Positions 1 to 5,161 of a stretch of 5,509 nucleotides of DNA are shown here, piece after piece. The stretch covers positions 1-5,509 of the forward strand of contig JAGXII010000062.1 of assembly GCA_024635735.1 (NCBI GenBank), given 5' to 3'. This stretch comes from Christiangramia sp. Lineage in GTDB: Bacteria; Bacteroidota; Bacteroidia; Flavobacteriales; Flavobacteriaceae. Position 1 is the stretch's first letter. The number at the start of each line of letters is the position of its first letter. The notes below the pieces were generated by a model, which was not told where the DNA came from, did no database searches, and saw only the letters and a list, made by a program, of their open reading frames with translations. The position numbers were made by a program, and so were the translations under genes.

Positions 1-1
1 A

Positions 2-1231
2 GTTGAAGTTGAATATTTCATAGCACTTTATGAGGAGAAGATACCTCAGCTTAAAAATGTAGATCCAGACAATTTCAAAAAAATAAGGGAACTATATGAA
101 AACTTTACTGCGTTAGATGCCCAGGCCGTTAAGAAGATTGAAAAAATAACCAATCACGATGTAAAAGCGGTAGAATATTATTTAAAAGAAGAGTTTAGCA
201 AACTGGGAATGGAAGACTCCAAAGAGTTTATACATTTTGGCTTAACCTCTCAGGATATCAACAATACCGCGGTGCCTTTAAGCCTTAAAGACGCTATTGA
301 GGAAGTATATCTACCGGCGCTTGAAGAAATTGAAGAAAGATTAAGCATTTTTGTAAATGAATGGAAAGACATTCCATTACTGGCAAGAACTCATGGACAA
401 CCGGCTTCCCCAACCAGACTGGGAAAAGAAATAGAGGTTTTTCTTATTAGGATAAAAGAGCAAAAAATACTTTTGAAACAGGTTCCCCACGCAGCCAAAT
501 TTGGGGGTGCCACCGGAAACTACAACGCTCACAAAGTTGCTTATCCCGATAATGACTGGAGAAACTTCGGGAAAAATTTTATTGAAAATAAATTAGGACT
601 CCATCACTCCTTCCCTACCACTCAAATAGAGCATTACGATCATTCAGCTGCTTTATTTGATGCTTTAAAACGTATCAATAATATCATGATTGATCTTGAT
701 CGGGATATCTGGACCTATATTTCGATGGATTATTTTAAGCAGAAAATCAAAGAAGGTGAAATTGGCTCTTCAGCGATGCCTCATAAAGTGAATCCTATAG
801 ATTTTGAAAACAGTGAAGGGAATCTGGGTATAGCCAATGCTATTTTTGAACATCTTGCGGCAAAACTACCAGTTAGCAGATTGCAACGGGATCTTACAGA
901 CAGTACAGTATTAAGAAATATAGGCGTCCCAATTGGACATACCATCATTGCATTTAATTCTACTCTTAAAGGTCTTAATAAACTTCTTCTGAATAAAGAA
1001 AAACTGAATGCCGATCTGGAAAATAACTGGGCCGTTGTAGCTGAGGCTATCCAAACGATTCTGCGCCGTGAAGGTTTTAAAAATCCTTACGAAGCCCTGA
1101 AGGGTCTTACGCGTACCAATACAAAAATTACTAAGGAAAGCATGTCCGATTTTATAAATGAACTGGAAGTTTCTGAAGAGATAAAACAGGAGTTACGAAA
1201 AATCACTCCTCAAAATTATACAGGAATATAA
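2..1231 (+). CDS. purB: Adenylosuccinate lyase PurB, 5'-truncated by window edge
   Basis: Cytoplasmic fumarase/aspartase-superfamily enzyme that acts twice in purine synthesis: it splits SAICAR to AICAR plus fumarate, and adenylosuccinate to AMP plus fumarate. The frame is open from base 2 with no start codon before the edge, and 409 residues are visible. By recalled alignment to E. coli PurB (456 aa), about 38 N-terminal residues are missing; the ATG at 209 is an internal methionine. Seen directly: TNHDVKAVEYYLKEEF near the start, EFIHFGLTSQDINN, the active-site histidine segment RTHGQPAS (His codon 392-394), NYNAH, TTQIEHYD, and the fumarate-lyase signature GSSAMPHKVN (764-793) followed by PIDFENSEGNLG. 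This flexible loop carries the catalytic serine. The C-terminus (ITPQNYTGI) stops slightly earlier than in E. coli. It looks intact and functional. A terminator follows immediately. Identification is very secure. Confidence 0.97.
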   Translation, partial: VEVEYFIALYEEKIPQLKNVDPDNFKKIRELYENFTALDAQAVKKIEKITNHDVKAVEYYLKEEFSKLGMEDSKEFIHFGLTSQDINNTAVPLSLKDAIEEVYLPALEEIEERLSIFVNEWKDIPLLARTHGQPASPTRLGKEIEVFLIRIKEQKILLKQVPHAAKFGGATGNYNAHKVAYPDNDWRNFGKNFIENKLGLHHSFPTTQIEHYDHSAALFDALKRINNIMIDLDRDIWTYISMDYFKQKIKEGEIGSSAMPHKVNPIDFENSEGNLGIANAIFEHLAAKLPVSRLQRDLTDSTVLRNIGVPIGHTIIAFNSTLKGLNKLLLNKEKLNADLENNWAVVAEAIQTILRREGFKNPYEALKGLTRTNTKITKESMSDFINELEVSEEIKQELRKITPQNYTGI

Positions 1232-1232
1232 C

Positions 1233-1266
1233 AAAGAAAGCCCCGAAGATCGGGGCTTTCTTTTTT
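1233..1266. terminator. Rho-independent terminator between purB and the DUF4252 operon
   Basis: An 11-bp perfect stem GAAAGCCCCGA / TCGGGGCTTTC (1236-1246 with 1250-1260) with a 3-nt AGA loop is followed by six T residues (1261-1266). Three further A-T pairs (1233-1235 with 1261-1263) can extend it. It begins one base after the purB stop, so it ends purB transcription. The minus-strand operon stops at 1287 and reads into the same hairpin. In that direction the following tract is T-rich but interrupted (TTTGTTAT), so termination there is likely but weaker. Confidence 0.93.
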
Positions 1267-1286
1267 CAACTAATTAAAAATAATTC

Positions 1287-1913
1287 CTATTCTTTAGAAA
1301 TAGAATCTTCAGCGGTGTCTGATGAATCGGTATGTACTTCCATCCCTACATGAATACTGTCTTTCATCTTCTTCTTATCAGAAGACCCAAACATATCAGC
1401 AAAGCCTTTTAAACCCTGCAAATCAATATCCTCTTTATCCAGGGATTTCATTAGCTCCATAATTTTTGAAGGATTCATATCCTCTCCAAGAACACGTGCT
1501 ACGCCAAGACCTTTCTCGTCATCATATCCATATACAATCAATTCGTCTATAGCATCTTCTTCTCCTGTGAAATAAAGAGCCGCTTTACGGTTTCCTCCAC
1601 CATATTTCATCAACAATTGATATTTTTCATCTGTGAAAATTTCATCCAGCCTGGTTTTTTCCTCTTCAAATTTATTTCTATCTGTATCTGCTTTCAAAGC
1701 CAGCAAATTTATTTTCTTGATAGATTCCATAGTTTCCTTCTGCTCGGCATCCAGGGCATCCATTTTAGCAAACAGGCTGGTAGGCACATCTAAGGCCAGG
1801 AAGTCGGCATCTTCCTGATTTTCCACGTAATACTTCTGAATGGACTGATTATCCTCACAGGAAGTTAAAAATGTAATAAACAATAATGCCGATAATAGTT
1901 TTAATGATTTCAT
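1287..1913 (-). CDS. DUF4252-family lipoprotein (operon gene 4)
   Basis: Exported lipoprotein of unknown function. The N-terminus MKSLKLLSALLFITFLTSC is a type II signal peptide with lipobox LTSC, lipidated cysteine at residue 19. The mature protein starts CEDNQ, so it may reach the outer membrane, but it lacks a clear K-D/E-D/E surface-export motif. Residues about 50-93 are charged and probably helical; about 112-165 hold a strand-rich segment (RKAALYFTGEEDAIDELIVY, then GEDMNPSKIMELMKSLD) that aligns by eye with the C-terminal half of the upstream DUF4252 protein. The last 30 residues are an acidic Ser/Asp/Lys tail. I chose the ATG at 1913 (208 aa): it gives a standard lipoprotein n-region and lies 4 nt after the preceding stop. 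An in-frame ATG at 1937 would add 8 residues and overlap that gene by 20 nt. The DUF4252 name comes from family recall and operon context; no biochemical role is known to me. Confidence 0.8.
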   Translation of the reverse strand: MKSLKLLSALLFITFLTSCEDNQSIQKYYVENQEDADFLALDVPTSLFAKMDALDAEQKETMESIKKINLLALKADTDRNKFEEEKTRLDEIFTDEKYQLLMKYGGGNRKAALYFTGEEDAIDELIVYGYDDEKGLGVARVLGEDMNPSKIMELMKSLDKEDIDLQGLKGFADMFGSSDKKKMKDSIHVGMEVHTDSSDTAEDSISKE

Positions 1914-1917
1914 TTTC

Positions 1918-2445
1918 TTAAGATTTTTTGTTGGCATTTTTTAATTCTTCGGCTCCCGGTACATTAAGATCAGCCGTTAATTTTGATAGTTGAGAAAGGT
2001 CAATTTCACCGGTAATGCTCAGAATAACTGAAATTGGTTTATCGGCATTCTTACCTTCAAGGAACATAAATAATTCTTTTACATAATTATCATTTTTTCC
2101 GGGTACCGAATAAAATTTAATATTCTGTCCATTGTCATTAACCCTCATAAGCTCTTCCATGGAAGTTTTATTAAGATAAGACTTCACATCGGCAGCCATT
2201 TGAGACATCACACCAGGATCTGAAGACTTATAGATCTGGATCCTGTCCAGGTTTTCGATAAGCTTCATATATTGTTTGGCCTCAGGATCGCTATCACTAA
2301 GATCAACTTTTGCCAGCATTTTAAACATTTTGCTGGTCATTACCATGGCATCAACCTCTTTCATATTCTCATACTTTTCAAAGGTTTGAGACTGTGATAA
2401 AAAGGGCGCCAGGCTTAACAGGAGTGTTATTACTACTTTATTCAT
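1918..2445 (-). CDS. Exported DUF4252-family protein (operon gene 3)
   Basis: A 175-aa secreted protein of unknown function. The signal peptide MNKVVITLLLSLAPFLSQS has no lipobox cysteine, with likely signal peptidase I cleavage near residues 19-20 (SQS|QTFEKY). The mature protein contains no cysteine, so it should be soluble in the periplasm or released. Visible pattern: an N-terminal helical part with many methionines (VDAMVMTSKMFKMLAKV, residues 31-47), a strand-turn region around DRIQIYKSSDP (67-77), a helix, then GKNDNYVKELFMFLEG (116-131) and ITGEIDLSQLSKLTADLN (144-161), which match the corresponding region of the next gene. This layout fits DUF4252, a family I know from Bacteroidota next to ECF sigma genes. 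It starts 12 nt after the upstream stop and ends 4 nt before the next start, so co-transcription is near certain. A duplication origin for the DUF4252 pair is inference. Confidence 0.82.
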   Translation of the reverse strand: MNKVVITLLLSLAPFLSQSQTFEKYENMKEVDAMVMTSKMFKMLAKVDLSDSDPEAKQYMKLIENLDRIQIYKSSDPGVMSQMAADVKSYLNKTSMEELMRVNDNGQNIKFYSVPGKNDNYVKELFMFLEGKNADKPISVILSITGEIDLSQLSKLTADLNVPGAEELKNANKKS

Positions 2446-2456
2446 CGTTTCTGGTT

Positions 2457-2909
2457 TTAATCTATTTGTATTATTTTATTTGTTGTATTGTTAAATTCTT
2501 TCAGGTAAACAAGGTCTGCAGTTCCCTCATTCATAATTTGGGAAACCATATTTAAAGTTTCTTTGGTTTTTTGCAGTGCTAACTCTTCATCACTAATTGT
2601 TCCCAAATCATTTTCATTTAATCTTTGTGAAGAATCATTAAAGAACAGGATTCCCAGGGCTACAATTAAAATTGCCGCTATAGAGGTCCAGGCAAAGCGA
2701 TTATTTTTTCTGGATTCTTTTATTTGGGGTTCATTCCTGAAACTTTGATTTCTTTGCTCTGCTGAAAAGGCAAAAATTAGTTTATAAGCTGTGAGATGGG
2801 CAGGAACATCTTCCCGCAAAAAATAATCTCTAAGCAAACTTTCTTCGGCCAGCGTGGTCTCACCCTCGTCATATTTGGCCAGTAATCTTTCGATTTTATC
2901 TAATTCCAT
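2457..2909 (-). CDS. Single-pass membrane protein, probable anti-sigma factor (operon gene 2)
   Basis: A 150-aa protein with an N-terminal cytoplasmic part (1-71), one transmembrane helix at about 72-90 (core SIAAILIVALGILFF) and a roughly 60-residue periplasmic tail. The basic run RKNNR just before the helix fits N-in topology by the positive-inside rule. The N-terminus (ERLLAKYDEGETTLAEESLL, then DYFLREDVPAHL) resembles the helical start of membrane proteins that follow ECF sigma genes in Bacteroidota. There is no HxxxCxxC zinc-binding anti-sigma motif, no cysteine at all and no FecR domain, so it is not one of the textbook classes. It overlaps the sigma gene by 14 nt (2896-2909), implying translational coupling and matched amounts, as expected for a sigma/anti-sigma pair. 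The role is inferred from topology and position. The alternative is a membrane scaffold unrelated to sigma binding. Confidence 0.68.
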   Translation of the reverse strand: MELDKIERLLAKYDEGETTLAEESLLRDYFLREDVPAHLTAYKLIFAFSAEQRNQSFRNEPQIKESRKNNRFAWTSIAAILIVALGILFFNDSSQRLNENDLGTISDEELALQKTKETLNMVSQIMNEGTADLVYLKEFNNTTNKIIQID

Positions 2910-3405
2910 AGTTATGTTTTTTGATCAGGTTTTCCCTGATGGATTTTCTCGCTCTTGATAATGCCACTCTTATGGCTGTCTGGTTCATTTCCATTATTTC
3001 AGCGATCTCTTCATAATCATATTGTTCCACATCTCTAAGCTGAAAGATCATTCTTTGCTGTTCCGGCAGCTTTTCTACAATCTTCCCAAGCCAGGTCATT
3101 TCATCGTTCAGTTCAACTTCCTTCTGAAGAGAAATATTATGGCTTTCATAATTTTGATGAACAATCCGCAATTGATTATTCTGTTTCAGCTTTAATTGGT
3201 CTAAACAATAATTTTTAGTCACCGTCATCGCAAAAGCCTCTACATTGGCATAATCCTTGATTTTTTCCTTTCGGCTCCACAATTTCAGGATCACCTCCTG
3301 AGTTGCGTCTTCTGCCGCTTCTTTTGAAGTTAGCAGTCGCAGAGCCAAACGATACATCTTATCCTTAACAGGATTTATGATATTCAGAAAGGTATGTTCT
3401 TTCAT
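2896..3405 (-). CDS. ECF-family RNA polymerase sigma factor (operon gene 1)
   Basis: A 169-aa group IV (ECF) sigma factor, the usual length for sigma2 plus sigma4 without sigma3. It directs core RNA polymerase to a dedicated set of promoters. Region 2 spans about residues 10-76 and includes the core-binding helix SKEAAEDATQEVILKLW (27-43) and the region 2.3/2.4-like stretch AFAMTVTKNYCLDQLK (57-72). Region 4 spans about 105-160: LPEQQRMIFQLRDVEQYDYE followed by the helix-turn-helix EIAEIMEMNQTAIRVALSRA, which reads the -35 element. There is no C-terminal extension. It is the first gene of a four-gene operon, and a TGTAAC-N16-CGTC promoter lies just upstream, consistent with autoregulation. 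The ATG at 3405 has no Shine-Dalgarno, normal for this phylum. Family assignment is secure; the inducing signal is not visible. Confidence 0.95.
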   Translation of the reverse strand: MKEHTFLNIINPVKDKMYRLALRLLTSKEAAEDATQEVILKLWSRKEKIKDYANVEAFAMTVTKNYCLDQLKLKQNNQLRIVHQNYESHNISLQKEVELNDEMTWLGKIVEKLPEQQRMIFQLRDVEQYDYEEIAEIMEMNQTAIRVALSRARKSIRENLIKKHNYGIR

Positions 3406-3440
3406 TAGTTATTGGTTGGTTTGTAATACCTTTTCACTTT

Positions 3441-3469
3441 TACGACGAACGTGAAATAGTTTTGTTACA
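3441..3469 (-). promoter_or_regulatory. Candidate ECF-type autoregulatory promoter for the sigma operon
   Basis: Reading the minus strand there is TGTAAC (3469 to 3464), exactly 16 bp of spacer (3463 to 3448), then CGTC followed by GTA (3447 to 3441). A -35 with AAC and a -10 with CGT at about 16 bp is the general architecture of ECF-dependent promoters (for example SigW-like). Transcription would begin near 3437-3435, leaving a leader of about 30 nt before the sigma ATG at 3405. I found no TAnnTTTG housekeeping element on this strand in the intergenic region. The motif and spacing are seen; use by this particular sigma factor is inferred. Confidence 0.6.
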
Positions 3470-3488
3470 ATTAATTTCAAAATTGTAA
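3465..3488. repeat. Perfect 8-bp inverted repeat in the divergent control region
   Basis: TTACAATT (3465-3472) and AATTGTAA (3481-3488) are exact reverse complements separated by 8 bp. The left arm overlaps the candidate ECF -35 element (3464-3469), and the repeat covers the putative -33 region of the divergent peptidase promoter. It could be a dimer-bound operator coordinating both directions. In AT-rich DNA a repeat this short can also arise by chance, so the regulatory reading is tentative. Confidence 0.35.
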
Positions 3489-3505
3489 GAATGTATCTAC
3501 TTTTG
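3475..3505 (+). promoter_or_regulatory. Candidate Bacteroidota housekeeping promoter for the S41 peptidase
   Basis: TACTTTTG at 3498-3505 matches the Bacteroidota -7 consensus TAnnTTTG. At the expected 19-bp spacing lies TTTC (3475-3478), a 3-of-4 match to the -33 TTTG. Predicted transcription starts near 3510-3512, giving a leader of about 30 nt before the ATG at 3543. The stretch just before the ATG (AAATATATAT) is AT-rich with no Shine-Dalgarno, usual for this phylum. Confidence 0.5.
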
Positions 3506-3542
3506 GAAAAACCACAATTGCTTTATTAACGTAAATATATAT

Positions 3543-5090
3543 ATGAAAAAGATTAAACTATTGTTTCTCTTCCTTTTCGCAGCGGTTTTATTTAATTCCT
3601 GTGCTAAAGAGGATATAAATGACAATCCCACCCCCAAGACCGATCTTCCTGGTGAAGAGCCCACAGACCAGTTAGAACTGGAAATTAAAGACTTTGAATG
3701 GAAAGCCATGAATTACTGGTATTTATTTAAAGATAATGTTGCAGTACTTGATGATGACTATTTTTCAACCCAGACTGACTTAAACGCATGGCTAGCAGAT
3801 TGGGACACTCCCGAAGATTTGTTCTATGATGGATTATTATTTGATTATCCCGTCACCGACCGTTTTAGCTGGATCGTAGATGATTATGAGGAATTAGAAA
3901 ATGAATTTGCAGGGATTTCTGAAACCGATGGAATTAATTTTAAACCTTTTATTTTATGTGATGGCTGTACGGATGTTGGAATTGCCGTGCGTTACGTTGC
4001 AAAAGGATCTCCTGCCGATGCCGCAGGTATCAAAAGAGGTATGATATATACAGAAGTGGATGGACAGAAATTAAATGTTAATAATTACGCTGACCTAACT
4101 TATTACAACACTTCCTTATCTGTCACTTATGGTTTTATTGACGAAACTGACATAACTGGTGAAGAATTTGGACCTGTTGTAGAGGAAATTGATCTAACCA
4201 AGACCATTGTTGAGGAAAATCCTATTTATATCGCTAAAACATTCGACATAAATGGGAAGACAGTTGGTTACTTGATGTATAATAGTTTTGTTCATGATTA
4301 TGATGATGAATTAAACGACGCCTTTGGTAAGTTTAAAGACGAAGGAGTTACAGAACTTATTTTAGATCTAAGATATAATCTTGGCGGACGTGGATCTACC
4401 GCGGTAGACCTAGGAAGTATGATTAATCTTCAACTAGAAGGTAAGATTTTCCTTAAAGAAAAATATAATAGTTTTATAACCCAGGCCTATATTGATCAAT
4501 ATGGCGATGAAGCATTAATAACTAGATTTGACAACCAGATCTATGAATATGACGCTTCTCATCCAGAGCATGTTGCAGAACCTATTAACAGCCTTAATCT
4601 TAACAAGGTTTATATTATTGCTACCGGGTCTTCATATTCTGCCAGCGAAATTTTAATTAATGGCCTGAAACCACATATGGACGTTGTCCAAATTGGTACA
4701 GCCACTGGAGGTAAGTTTCAGGGATCGCTAACTTTATACGACTCTAATAATTTCAGAAAAGATGGTTCAGGTCTTAACCCTGATCATAAATATGCATTAC
4801 AGCCTTTAGTTGCAAGTAATACAAATGTAAATGGTGAAGCATATCCTGATGGTTTAATCCCCAATGTAGAGCAAAAGGAATTTATTTCATCATATGGTAC
4901 GCTTGGTGATCCTGATGAACCACTGCTTAAAACTGCACTTGATTTAATCTCTGGCGCTTCCACAAGAGGTATGATCCAGGATAATCCTCAGCAGGTTTAT
5001 GGGTTAGAGCTTCAAAACAATATGATCGAGGATGCATCTTATAAGAAGTTTTCTCTTGACGGGCTAGCTCCTCCACTTAATTTTGACTAA
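3543..5090 (+). CDS. S41-family serine peptidase lipoprotein with PDZ domain
   Basis: A 515-aa envelope peptidase of the C-terminal-processing (CtpA/Prc-like) family, which cleaves protein substrates with a Ser-Lys dyad. The type II signal peptide ends in lipobox FNSC, lipid cysteine at residue 20. The next residues, AKED, resemble the K-D/E-D/E lipoprotein export signal of Flavobacteriia, suggesting display on the outer face of the outer membrane. Residues about 45-130 form an aromatic- and acid-rich N-terminal domain (EWKAMNYWYLFKDNV). The PDZ domain spans about 140-215 (VGIAVRYVAKGSPADAAGIK then GMIYTEVDGQKL). The protease core spans about 230-475, with DLRYNLGG (Gly281-Gly282), nucleophile Ser366 in GSSYSASE, and Lys391 in TGGKFQGS, exactly 25 residues later as in CtpB and Prc. 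A CxxC pair (Cys139, Cys142) precedes the PDZ. It is transcribed away from the sigma operon and ends before a terminator. It looks complete and active; the substrate is unknown. Confidence 0.93.
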   Translation: MKKIKLLFLFLFAAVLFNSCAKEDINDNPTPKTDLPGEEPTDQLELEIKDFEWKAMNYWYLFKDNVAVLDDDYFSTQTDLNAWLADWDTPEDLFYDGLLFDYPVTDRFSWIVDDYEELENEFAGISETDGINFKPFILCDGCTDVGIAVRYVAKGSPADAAGIKRGMIYTEVDGQKLNVNNYADLTYYNTSLSVTYGFIDETDITGEEFGPVVEEIDLTKTIVEENPIYIAKTFDINGKTVGYLMYNSFVHDYDDELNDAFGKFKDEGVTELILDLRYNLGGRGSTAVDLGSMINLQLEGKIFLKEKYNSFITQAYIDQYGDEALITRFDNQIYEYDASHPEHVAEPINSLNLNKVYIIATGSSYSASEILINGLKPHMDVVQIGTATGGKFQGSLTLYDSNNFRKDGSGLNPDHKYALQPLVASNTNVNGEAYPDGLIPNVEQKEFISSYGTLGDPDEPLLKTALDLISGASTRGMIQDNPQQVYGLELQNNMIEDASYKKFSLDGLAPPLNFD

Positions 5091-5112
5091 TAAAACAACA
5101 AGCTTTTTAAAT

Positions 5113-5143
5113 AAAAATCCCCGTTTTTTACGGGGATTTTTTT
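5113..5143. terminator. Bidirectional rho-independent terminator after the S41 gene
   Basis: The stem AAAAATCCCCGT (5113-5124) pairs perfectly with ACGGGGATTTTT (5130-5141) around a T5 loop. T runs follow on the plus strand, and the A-rich left arm supplies a T run on the minus strand. It sits 22 nt after the peptidase stop and about 20 nt after the stop of the convergent gene ending at 5162, so it probably serves both. Confidence 0.92.
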
Positions 5144-5161
5144 ATTCTTTTATAGAAAGAA

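Noticed and set aside
209..1231. ATG at 209 as the start of adenylosuccinate lyase
   Set aside because: The same frame is open back to base 2 and encodes recognisable PurB sequence (TNHDVKAVEYY and upstream), so 209 is an internal methionine in a gene cut by the window edge.
1633..1818. Small plus-strand reading frame of 61 codons
   Set aside because: It lies wholly opposite the DUF4252 lipoprotein gene; its serine- and leucine-rich product is the typical antisense shadow of an acidic helical protein and has no promoter or start context.
2563..2748. Small plus-strand reading frame of 61 codons
   Set aside because: Antisense shadow of the membrane regulator gene, with no recognisable domain or leader.
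3481..3542. An ECF-type promoter for the S41 peptidase on the plus strand (TGTAAG near 3484, CGTA near 3530)
   Set aside because: The boxes are imperfect and much too far apart for an ECF promoter; the TAnnTTTG element is the better candidate, so direct control of the peptidase by this sigma factor is not supported.
3497..3709. Minus-strand reading frame of 70 codons over the S41 start region
   Set aside because: It is antisense to the signal peptide and N-terminus of a well-supported gene and runs through the divergent promoter region; no family resemblance.
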